From assembly GCA_003646415.1 (NCBI GenBank), contig QNFS01000003.1, positions 1 to 38,865 of the forward strand: 38,865 nucleotides of DNA. Reading direction: 5' to 3'. The notes under the pieces were generated by a model. It saw nothing but the letters and a program-made list of their open reading frames with translations, had not been told where the DNA came from and ran no database searches. Positions 28,981 through 36,355 of the stretch are shown here, in pieces. A program made the translations under genes and the position numbers. The DNA comes from Gammaproteobacteria bacterium (GTDB lineage: Bacteria; Pseudomonadota; Gammaproteobacteria; Pseudomonadales; Halieaceae). Numbering within the stretch: the stretch's first letter is position 1; every line of letters starts with the position of its first letter.

Positions 28981-30123
28981 GTGAACAGGAAAATCCTCTA
29001 CCCCATCCTGGTGCTTGCACTGGGCCTGGGCGTTGCTGTTGTGATAGCCGTCAACAAGCCGGCGCTGGTCCCCCAGCCCTATGTGCCCATGGCGACCACC
29101 GTGCGCGTGACAAAAGTGCAGGCCGCGGTGGAATATCTCAGCGTCAGTTCCCAGGGAACCGTACAACCGCGCAGCCAGAGCGAGCTGATTCCTGAAGTGT
29201 CAGGCCGCGTGGTCTGGACATCTCACTCCCTGGTGGGCGGCGGTGTATTCCGCCAGGGGGATACTCTACTGCGCATTGATGACGCCGATTATCGCACCCT
29301 GGTACAGCGCGGCGAAGCCACAGTAAAACGTTCACAAGTTCAGTACGACCACGCCTCCGATGAACTCAAGCGATTGAAAAGCCTGCACCAGCGACAACTG
29401 GCCAGCCAGCAGCAACTTGATAATGCGCGCCGCACTGCGCAGGTGGCTGAAGCCAATCTCAGCGAAAGCCGCGCAAGCCTGGAGCAGGCTCAGCGCGACC
29501 TCACCCGCACCGAACTGTACGCACCCTTTGACGGCCTGGTGCGCAATGAGCAGGTAGACCTGGGGCAGTTTATTACCCGTGGGCAGAGTATTGGCACCAT
29601 CTACGCCACAGACTATGTTGAAGTGCGCCTGCCCATCTCCGCCACCCAGCTGGCCTACCTGGGACTGCCTGTCTCGACCCGCGGGCAAATCTCCGAGAAC
29701 CTGCGCCCCCCCGTCACTATCATCTCGGACTTTGGTGACAGACGTTCACTGCGGGAAGGGCAACTGATGCGCCTGGAAGCGGAAATCGACGAGCGCTCCC
29801 GCATGATTTACGGTGTTACCCGCCTGCGCATGGAAGAAAATGAAGACAGCCCCATTCTGTCGGTAGGCATGTTTGTACAGGCAAAAATCCGTGGTCGCAA
29901 GGTGGAAGATGTCATCCGCCTGCCCCGCTCCGCCATGCGCGACGATAACCGGGTGCTGGTGGTGGATGCTGAGAATCGCCTGCATTTCAGGCAGGTATCC
30001 CTGTTGCGACTGGAACACGACGACGTGCTCATCGATGGAGGCCTGGCCGATGGTGAGTTAGTGTGCGTGTCTCCCATGCAGGCCGTGGTCGACGGCATGC
30101 TCGTCAGCCCAGTCACGCAATAG
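28981..30123 (+). CDS. RND efflux periplasmic adaptor (membrane fusion protein)
   Basis: 380 aa, GTG start. The N-terminal anchor is ILYPILVLALGLGVAVVIAV. The lipoyl half-motif VSSQGTVQPRSQSELIPEVSGRV is followed by a coiled-coil hairpin (about residues 115-185) and the second lipoyl half (LYAPFDGLVRNEQVDLGQFITRGQSIGTIY). A beta-barrel and a membrane-proximal domain (IRLPRSAMRDDNRVLVVDAENRLHFRQVSLLR) complete it. It would link the inner-membrane pump encoded 10 bases downstream to an outer-membrane channel. No TolC-like gene is nearby, so it probably uses a shared one. A small inverted repeat (CATAGC/GCTATG) lies just before the start. Confidence 0.93.
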   Translation: MNRKILYPILVLALGLGVAVVIAVNKPALVPQPYVPMATTVRVTKVQAAVEYLSVSSQGTVQPRSQSELIPEVSGRVVWTSHSLVGGGVFRQGDTLLRIDDADYRTLVQRGEATVKRSQVQYDHASDELKRLKSLHQRQLASQQQLDNARRTAQVAEANLSESRASLEQAQRDLTRTELYAPFDGLVRNEQVDLGQFITRGQSIGTIYATDYVEVRLPISATQLAYLGLPVSTRGQISENLRPPVTIISDFGDRRSLREGQLMRLEAEIDERSRMIYGVTRLRMEENEDSPILSVGMFVQAKIRGRKVEDVIRLPRSAMRDDNRVLVVDAENRLHFRQVSLLRLEHDDVLIDGGLADGELVCVSPMQAVVDGMLVSPVTQ

Positions 30124-30133
30124 AGCCACCACT

Positions 30134-33100
30134 GTGCACAAACTCATTAACTGGTTCGTCCACAATACAGTTTCCTCCAATCTGCTGATGATTATCCTGA
30201 TCGCCGGCGGCCTGCTTGCCCTGCCCCGTACGCACCAGGAAGAATTTCCAACCCTGAACGTGGACGCCGTGCGGGTCGGTGTGCCATACCTGGGCGCCGC
30301 CCCCGCAGAGGTAGAGTCGGCGGTCTGCGTGCGCGTGGAAGAAGCTATCGAAGGCACTGAAGGCATAGATAAGATCAGCTCCAACGCCTCGGAGGGTTTC
30401 TGCTCGGTAATTATCGAACTGGTGGCGGGTGTGGACAAGACCAAGGTGGCCAACGACATCAAGAGCAAGGTTGATGCCATCGACTCTTTTCCCGAGGAAA
30501 CCGAACGGCCGGTCACCGCTGAAATAAGCATTATCGCCACAGTGCTGCAAATCGCCATCTCCGGCCCCGCCGATGAGCGCACGCTCAAGCTCATAGGCCA
30601 GAGAGTGCGCGATGATATCGCCGCACTACCGGGTGTTTCACAGGTGGCGCTACAGTTTGCCCGCCCCTACGAGATCTCGGTGGATGTATCGGAACAAACC
30701 CTGAGGCGCCACGGCCTGACCCTGGCCGAAGTCGGCCGGGCCATTGAAAAAAGTTCACTGGATATACCGGGAGGCTCCCTGAAAACCGAGGGCGGGGAAA
30801 TTTTACTGCGCACCAGGGGCCAGGCCTATCACGGCCGGGAATTCGAGGACATCGTGGTACTCACCCGTATGGATGGCACCAACGTCCGTCTCAGCGATAT
30901 TGCCACGGTAGTCGACGGCTTCGAGGACACGGACCTGCGGGCTCGCTTTGATGGCAGCCCGGCAGTGTCACTGAAAGTTTCGCGAGTGGGCGAGGAAGAC
31001 ATCATGCACATCGCCAGCCGGGTCAAGGAGTATCTGGAGCAGGCCCGCCGGGAAATCCCCGAGGGCATTGCGATAACCATCTGGCAGGACGAATCCCAGG
31101 ATCTGGTCGATCGCCTGGATGCGCTGGCCAAAAATGCACGCAGCGGCCTGTTGCTGGTGTTACTGGTGCTGACCCTGTTCCTGCACTTTCGCCTGGCACT
31201 GTGGGTGGCGGCGGGCGTACCCGTGGCCCTGCTGGGCACGGTGGCGCTATTCCCCATAGTGGGCATCTCCATCAGCACCATGTCGGTAATGGCCTTTATC
31301 CTGGTGCTGGGCATCCTGGTGGACGACGCCATCGTGGTGGCAGAGCGGGTGTATGCACATGAACAACAGGGCAAGGGGCGCCTGCAGGCTGCAGTGGAAG
31401 GCACCCAGGAAGTTTCCCTGCCGGTATGTTTTGGCGTGCTAACCACCATGGCCACCTTTATACCCATCGTCAACATCCCCGGCCCCATAGGTAGCTTTTT
31501 CGCGCCGTTGGGATATACCGTCATTTTCGCCCTGGCCTTCAGTATTATCGAATCACAGCTGATCCTGCCTACTCATCTGGCGCACCGCAAGGTGGGAAGA
31601 CAAGCCGGCACCAATGCCGCGTTGAATCGCTGGTTTGAAATTCAGGACCGGATTGCCGGTTCACTGGAAATAACCGCCACACGCTACTACCTGCCAGCGG
31701 TAACCCACGCCATGCAATGGCGCTATGTGACCCTGGCCGTTGGCCTGACGATTCTGGCTATTACCGTGTCACTGTTCGTTAGCGGGCGTATGCAGTTCCA
31801 GTTTTTCCCATCGGTAGAAGGCACACATTTGTACGCCAAACTGACCATGCCGGAGGGTACTCCGGTAGAACAAACCGCCCGCGCCGTAGAGCGTATGGAA
31901 ATCGCAGCCGAGCAGTTGCGCCTGGAACTGGACAAGGGTCTGGCCGCCGGTGAACCGAGTAAGATTTCCCATGTGTTCAGTAGTATAGGTTCCTTCATCG
32001 CCAAGGGCAGTATCAGTAGCTCCACCACCTCCCAGAGCAACCTGGCTGAGATCGGCATAGAACTGAACCTGCCGCGCAATTATTCCGGCACCTCCCCCCG
32101 GGAATTTGCCAACCGCTGGCGGGAGTTGACCGGCGGCATTCCCGACGCTATCGAACAAAGTTTCACCGCCGAGGCTTTTGGTATTGGCAAGGCCCTTGAG
32201 TTTGAACTATACGGCAAGGATTTTGATGAATTGCGCAGTGCGGCAGCCCAACTGCATACCGCCCTGCAAGGCTACAACGGTGTACAGGACGCCAGTGACA
32301 CTTTCCGGGCGGGCAAACAGGAGGTGCAACTGACCTTGTTAGCTGAGGCGCGCAATCTCGGCCTGACTCTCAAGGACCTGGGCCAGCAGGTGCGACAGGC
32401 CTTTTACGGCTACGAGGCGCAGCGCATACAACGAGGTAAGGACGACGTCCGCGTGATGGTGCGCTACCCTGAGGATGAAAGACGCTCCCTGGGAGACCTG
32501 GAGGCTATGCGAATCCGCACTGCGGATGGTACCGAGGTGCCCTTCAGCAGTGTCGCCCGGGCTACCCTGGCAAGGGGTTACACCACTATTCGCAGGGTTG
32601 ATGGGCAACGTGTGGTCAGCGTTACCGCGGATGTAAATCGCACTATCGCCACACCGGAGTCCATTATCAATTCCATCGTGCACAACGAGTTGGCCGACAT
32701 CATTAGCCGCCATCCCGGGGTCAGTTTCGGGCTGGCCGGTGAGGCGGAGGAGCGCAGCGAATCCATGAGCTCGCTGATCAGCACTACTCTTCTCGCATTA
32801 CTGCTGATCTATGCCCTGCTGGCTATCCCGCTACAATCTTACCTGCAACCACTGGTTATTATGAGTGTGATTCCCTTTGGCGCCGTAGGTGCTATCCTGG
32901 GTCACTTGCTGCTCGGTAGGGATCTGGTGTTCTTCTCACTGCTGGGCATCGTCGCCCTGGCCGGGGTGGTGGTGAACTCCAGCCTGGTACTGGTGGATTT
33001 CATCAACAAACAACGCAAGTCCGGCCAAAGCCTGGACCGGATAGTGAGTCACGCCGGCAGTGTGCGCTTCCGCCCCATCGTGCTGACCAGCATCACCACC

Positions 33101-33322
33101 TTTGCGGGGCTGGCACCCATCATGATGGACAACACAGTCTCCACCGTCATATTCGTGCCCATGGCTATATCCCTTGCCTTCGGCGTACTGCTTGGTACGC
33201 TTGTTACATTGTTCCTGGTACCCTGCCTGTACCTGATACTGGAGGACATCCTCCTCCTGTGGGGGCAACGCAGCCATAACACAGATTCTGACGCCAACTG
33301 CACCGACAACAAGACCGCCTGA
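30134..33322 (+). CDS. RND efflux pump permease (HAE1/AcrB-like)
   Basis: 1062 aa, GTG start, the normal size for an RND pump with 12 membrane helices. The first helix is NTVSSNLLMIILIAGGLLAL. Periplasmic PN/PC segments follow (VEEAIEGTEGIDKISSNASEGF). The paired aspartates of the proton relay are Asp397 and Asp398 (LGILVDDAIVVAERVYAHEQQG). A second periplasmic region and the last helices (LLGIVALAGVVVNSSLVLVDFIN) complete the pattern. It exports substrates from the periplasm or membrane using the proton gradient; the substrate is not predictable here. It lacks heavy-metal CusA hallmarks that I could recognise. No regulator is next to it. Confidence 0.95.
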   Translation: MHKLINWFVHNTVSSNLLMIILIAGGLLALPRTHQEEFPTLNVDAVRVGVPYLGAAPAEVESAVCVRVEEAIEGTEGIDKISSNASEGFCSVIIELVAGVDKTKVANDIKSKVDAIDSFPEETERPVTAEISIIATVLQIAISGPADERTLKLIGQRVRDDIAALPGVSQVALQFARPYEISVDVSEQTLRRHGLTLAEVGRAIEKSSLDIPGGSLKTEGGEILLRTRGQAYHGREFEDIVVLTRMDGTNVRLSDIATVVDGFEDTDLRARFDGSPAVSLKVSRVGEEDIMHIASRVKEYLEQARREIPEGIAITIWQDESQDLVDRLDALAKNARSGLLLVLLVLTLFLHFRLALWVAAGVPVALLGTVALFPIVGISISTMSVMAFILVLGILVDDAIVVAERVYAHEQQGKGRLQAAVEGTQEVSLPVCFGVLTTMATFIPIVNIPGPIGSFFAPLGYTVIFALAFSIIESQLILPTHLAHRKVGRQAGTNAALNRWFEIQDRIAGSLEITATRYYLPAVTHAMQWRYVTLAVGLTILAITVSLFVSGRMQFQFFPSVEGTHLYAKLTMPEGTPVEQTARAVERMEIAAEQLRLELDKGLAAGEPSKISHVFSSIGSFIAKGSISSSTTSQSNLAEIGIELNLPRNYSGTSPREFANRWRELTGGIPDAIEQSFTAEAFGIGKALEFELYGKDFDELRSAAAQLHTALQGYNGVQDASDTFRAGKQEVQLTLLAEARNLGLTLKDLGQQVRQAFYGYEAQRIQRGKDDVRVMVRYPEDERRSLGDLEAMRIRTADGTEVPFSSVARATLARGYTTIRRVDGQRVVSVTADVNRTIATPESIINSIVHNELADIISRHPGVSFGLAGEAEERSESMSSLISTTLLALLLIYALLAIPLQSYLQPLVIMSVIPFGAVGAILGHLLLGRDLVFFSLLGIVALAGVVVNSSLVLVDFINKQRKSGQSLDRIVSHAGSVRFRPIVLTSITTFAGLAPIMMDNTVSTVIFVPMAISLAFGVLLGTLVTLFLVPCLYLILEDILLLWGQRSHNTDSDANCTDNKTA

Positions 33323-33372
33323 GGGGGCCGCAACAGTGTAATTAATAATTACAATCAACTCATTAGGATTAA

Positions 33373-33431
33373 TTGATTAGTCAGATCGCCAGGTCTGTAC
33401 TATTTTTAATAGTTCCACACGCTAGGTGTGG
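33373..33431 (+). promoter_or_regulatory. Possible promoter and leader hairpin of the rubrerythrin gene
   Basis: TTGATT at 33373 and TACTAT at 33398 are separated by 19 bases, longer than ideal. A small hairpin CCACAC-GCTAG-GTGTGG at 33415-33431 would fall in the 5' leader. The promoter call is weak; the hairpin is plain to see. Confidence 0.3.
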
Positions 33432-33461
33432 TGATGATAACCAGTACTAAGGAGACGTAGT

Positions 33462-33881
33462 ATGTCCTTGAAAGACAGCAAAACCGAACAAAACCTGAAA
33501 GACGCCTTCGCCGGCGAATCCCAGGCCAACCGCCGCTACCTGTATTTCGCCGCCAAGGCGGACGTTGAAGGCTATAACGACGTAGCTGTCGTATTCCGCT
33601 CCACTGCGGAAGGTGAAACCGGCCACGCCCACGGCCACCTGGAATACCTGGAAGAAACGGGTGACCCCGCCACCGGCCTGCCCATTGGCGCCACCGCCGA
33701 TAACCTGAAGGCGGCTATCGCCGGTGAAACTCACGAGTACACCGACATGTACCCGGGCATGGCCAAGACCGCCCGCGATGAAGGTTTCGATGAGATCGCC
33801 GACTGGATGGAAACGCTGGCCAAAGCCGAGCGCAGCCACGCCAACCGCTTCCAGAAAGCCCTGGACAACCTGGACGCTTGA
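33462..33881 (+). CDS. Rubrerythrin (four-helix, no rubredoxin domain)
   Basis: 139 aa. The diiron ligands lie in the helices: AGESQANRRYLYFA, EGETGHAHGHLEYL, GETHEYTDMYPGMAKTARDEG and ETLAKAERSHANRF. There is no C-terminal CXXC rubredoxin domain, so electrons must come from a partner. Rubrerythrins reduce peroxide using a diiron centre. GGAG stands eight bases before the ATG. It heads a trio with the Fe-S CCG protein and the DUF3501 protein, all on one strand, though a terminator stands between it and the Fe-S gene. This suggests excess rubrerythrin transcript with partial readthrough. Confidence 0.93.
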   Translation: MSLKDSKTEQNLKDAFAGESQANRRYLYFAAKADVEGYNDVAVVFRSTAEGETGHAHGHLEYLEETGDPATGLPIGATADNLKAAIAGETHEYTDMYPGMAKTARDEGFDEIADWMETLAKAERSHANRFQKALDNLDA

Positions 33882-33889
33882 TCCAGCCC

Positions 33890-33928
33890 GGCGGGTAGGT
33901 CTGCGGGCCAACCCGCCCTCTTTTTTTT
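33890..33928 (+). terminator. Terminator after rubrerythrin
   Basis: GGCGGGT and ACCCGCC form a seven-pair GC-rich stem, followed by CTC and eight T residues. It would stop most transcripts after rubrerythrin. The downstream Fe-S gene starts 31 bases later. Confidence 0.8.
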
Positions 33929-33958
33929 ACACCTTGTCACGCAACGAGGGATTATGTC

Positions 33959-34279
33959 GTGAGAGAAGGAAGCCTGGAGGCGCCTACCCGCCATCCTATC
34001 GACTGGAAATCCGAACAATACTGGGACAGGGCCGACCTGGAGCAGGAACTGGAACGGGTATACGACATCTGCCATGGCTGTCGCCGCTGTGTCAGCCTGT
34101 GTGACGCCTTTCCCACCCTGTTCGACCTGGTGGATGAGTCCGACACCCTGGAGGTGGACGGCATAGCCAAGGCCGATTACATCAAGGTGGTGGATCAGTG
34201 TTACCTGTGTGACCTGTGCTATATGACCAAGTGCCCCTACGTACCACCCCACGAGTGGAATGTGATTTCCCTCACCTGA
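33959..34279 (+). CDS. Fe-S CCG-domain protein, N-terminal part (split by frameshift)
   Basis: 106 aa from a GTG with GAGGG eight bases upstream. It contains two [4Fe-4S] ferredoxin motifs: CHGCRRCVSLCDAFP (about residues 38-52) and CYLCDLCYMTKCPYVPP. The last residues (NVISLT) come from a shifted frame. The downstream frame continues exactly as VDFPHLMLRAKAVKF, so one base, most simply a G after GTG at 34264, is missing. The unbroken protein would be about 440 aa, in line with heterodisulfide-reductase/GlpC-like proteins found beside rubrerythrin. The stop TGA overlaps an ATG in the other frame (TGATG), so the second half might still be made by coupled restart. It may also be a simple sequencing error. 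Confidence 0.85.
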   Translation: MREGSLEAPTRHPIDWKSEQYWDRADLEQELERVYDICHGCRRCVSLCDAFPTLFDLVDESDTLEVDGIAKADYIKVVDQCYLCDLCYMTKCPYVPPHEWNVISLT

Positions 34280-35280
34280 TGCTTCGCGCCAAAGCCGTCA
34301 AGTTCAAGGAGGATGGAGCGAAACTCAGAGACAGGGTGCTTACCAGCACTGACACCGTATTCAGGATGACCTCTATTCCCCTGGTGGACATCACCGTCAA
34401 TGCTTTCAACAGAAACGCCGGCTTTCGCAAGGTACTGGAAGTGACAACCGGGATACACCGCAAGGCACCGGTACCCGCCTTCCACAGCAACACACTCAGG
34501 AAGCAGGTCAAACCCCTGATAAGGGACATCCAGCCAACCCCGGTGAGAAATACCAGCGGTAAAATTGCGCTGTACGCTACCTGCTACGGCAACTATAACA
34601 GCCCCCACATCGGTACTGATTTCATCAAGATATTCCAGCATAACGGCATCCATATCGACGTGGTGCCAAAAGAAAAATGCTGCGGTATGCCCAAAATGGA
34701 ACTGGGCGACCTCGAAGCGGTAAACAAACTCAAAGAAGCCAACATCCCGGTGCTGGCCGAAATGGTGGATGAAGGTTATGACCTGACCGCACCCATTCCA
34801 TCCTGTGTACTGATGTACAAACAGGAATTGCCGCTGCTGTATCCCGACGATGCAGACGTGAAGAAGGTACAGGCTGCGTTTTTCGACCCGTTTGAGTACC
34901 TGTGGCTGCGGCACAAGGGGGGTGCCCTGAACATCGATTTTCCCAATGCCCTGGGGGATATCGCCTACCAGGTGGCCTGTCACCAGCGTGTACAGAATAT
35001 CGGCCTTAAGACCCGGGATGTGCTCAACCTGATACCCGGCACGGACGTTACGGCCCATGAGCGCTGCTCCGGCCACGATGGCACCTACGCGGTAAAAAAA
35101 GAAACTCATGACAAGTCGGTGAAGATCGCACGCCCGGTAATACGTAAAATAGACCAGCAGGAACCGGACCATTTCATGAGTGACTGCCCCATGGCCGCCA
35201 CCCATATTGCCAACCTGTCGAAAAAAGTGGATAAAGCCGAACACCCCATGACGCTGCTGCGCATGGCCTACGGCCTCTAG
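34264..35280 (+). CDS. Fe-S CCG-domain protein, C-terminal part (split by frameshift)
   Basis: The continuing frame begins at DFPHLMLRAKAVKFKEDGAKLRD; a restart ATG at 34279 would give 333 aa. It has CCG-type cluster-binding segments: YATCYGNYNSPHIGTDFIKIF with KEKCCGMPKMELGD, and a second set VACHQRVQNIGLKTRDVL with HERCSGHDGTYAVKK, plus MSDCPMAA near the end. In heterodisulfide reductase HdrB and GlpC such repeats carry Fe-S clusters or contact quinone or disulfide. It probably passes electrons for the rubrerythrin, which is inference from neighbourhood. AGCAGGAG follows at once and serves the DUF3501 gene 12 bases on. The track start at 34216 precedes the frameshift and is not real. Confidence 0.85.
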   Translation, partial: DFPHLMLRAKAVKFKEDGAKLRDRVLTSTDTVFRMTSIPLVDITVNAFNRNAGFRKVLEVTTGIHRKAPVPAFHSNTLRKQVKPLIRDIQPTPVRNTSGKIALYATCYGNYNSPHIGTDFIKIFQHNGIHIDVVPKEKCCGMPKMELGDLEAVNKLKEANIPVLAEMVDEGYDLTAPIPSCVLMYKQELPLLYPDDADVKKVQAAFFDPFEYLWLRHKGGALNIDFPNALGDIAYQVACHQRVQNIGLKTRDVLNLIPGTDVTAHERCSGHDGTYAVKKETHDKSVKIARPVIRKIDQQEPDHFMSDCPMAATHIANLSKKVDKAEHPMTLLRMAYGL

Positions 35281-35292
35281 CAGGAGATAACA

Positions 35293-35892
35293 ATGACCGC
35301 CCTATCACGCGCCGACCTCTGGTCACTGGAAGAGTATGCCGAAAGGCGCCCCACATTCCGCACCGAGATAATGGCGCACAAAAAGGACCGCCAGGTGGCC
35401 CTGGGAGAGCACGCCCGGTTGTATTTCGAGGACAAACTCACCATCAGGTACCAGATCCAGGAGATGCTACGTATCGAAAAAGTATTCGAGGCTGATGGCA
35501 TCAACGAGGAACTGGAGGCCTACAATCCACTGATTCCCGATGGCCACAACTGGAAAGCCACTTTTATGATCGAGTACGATGAGCCACAGGAACGGGCGCA
35601 ACAGCTGTCCCAAATGATTGGGATTGAAGACAAGGTGTGGTTGCAAGTGGAGAGCTGTGAGCGGGTTTACCCCATCACCGACGAGGACCTGGAGCGCGAC
35701 AACGAACACAAGACCTCATCGGTGCACTTCCTGCGCTTCGAGCTGACCCCCAGCATGATTGCCGCCGTGCACAGAGGCGGCACTGTCTGCACAGGTGTGG
35801 ATCACCCCGCTTACACAGTCGAGAGTATGCTGCTAGCCCCCGCCGTACGCGATTCCCTGGCAAACGACCTGCAGGCCAGCGCCATCAACTAG
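35293..35892 (+). CDS. DUF3501-family protein
   Basis: 199 aa. SRADLWSLEEYAERRPTFRTEIMAHKKDRQVALGEHARLYFEDKLTIRYQIQEMLRIEKVF matches the start I know for DUF3501 proteins, which commonly sit next to rubrerythrin and a CCG-type Fe-S protein. There is no cysteine motif, signal peptide or membrane segment, and the function is not established. AGGAG stands seven bases before the ATG, 12 bases after the Fe-S gene, so the two are co-translated from one message. Its 3' end overlaps the convergent hrpB tail by eight bases. Confidence 0.88.
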   Translation: MTALSRADLWSLEEYAERRPTFRTEIMAHKKDRQVALGEHARLYFEDKLTIRYQIQEMLRIEKVFEADGINEELEAYNPLIPDGHNWKATFMIEYDEPQERAQQLSQMIGIEDKVWLQVESCERVYPITDEDLERDNEHKTSSVHFLRFELTPSMIAAVHRGGTVCTGVDHPAYTVESMLLAPAVRDSLANDLQASAIN

Positions 35893-36343
35893 AACGCCGC
35901 TTGGTGTATCGGGTAGCCACCGCCTGCAGCGGATCATCCGGCCAGGGATGCTTGGGGTAGCGCCCCTTCATCTCGCGTTTTACCTCCTGGTAGCTGCTGC
36001 GCCAGAAGCTGGCCAGATCCTGGGTTACCTGCAGCGGACGCTGCGCCGGCGACAGCAGATGAATGAGCAGTGCAACGCGCCCACCGGCGATGGTCGGGGT
36101 CTCTTCACAGCCAAACATCTCCTGCAACTTCACCGCCAGCACCGGCGGGTCCTGACTGTAATCGATCACCACGCTGGAACCGGAAGGCACGGCCAGGCGC
36201 TCCGGTGCCAGACGTTCCAACTCCAACGGCAACGGCCAGTGCAGCTGCGCATGTAAAATGGTCTTGAGCTCCAGCGCCTGGAAGTCCTGTAAACGCCGGA
36301 CCTCTCCCAGATAGGGCAGCAGCCAGTCCTCGAGTGTGCTCAT
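35885..36343 (-). CDS. HrpB C-terminal fragment
   Basis: 152 aa. This is the C-terminal domain of HrpB helicases (LEDWLLPYLGEVRRLQDFQ, SGSSVVIDYSQDPPVLAVKLQEMFG, QDLASFWRSSYQEVKREMKGRYPKHPWPDDP). It lies in the same frame as the large upstream ORF; only one TAG codon separates them. The codons after the TAG (DEAL) read as normal HrpB. An ATG four codons after the stop, with AGGA upstream, could restart translation and give this piece as a separate polypeptide. Otherwise it is untranslated. It ends in convergent overlap with the DUF3501 gene. Confidence 0.85.
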   Translation of the reverse strand: MSTLEDWLLPYLGEVRRLQDFQALELKTILHAQLHWPLPLELERLAPERLAVPSGSSVVIDYSQDPPVLAVKLQEMFGCEETPTIAGGRVALLIHLLSPAQRPLQVTQDLASFWRSSYQEVKREMKGRYPKHPWPDDPLQAVATRYTKRRSS

Positions 36344-36355
36344 CAGGGCTTCATC

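Noticed and set aside
34237-35244. 335-aa minus-strand ORF opposite the Fe-S gene
   Set aside because: The plus strand carries the conserved cysteine motifs; the antisense product looks like nothing known.
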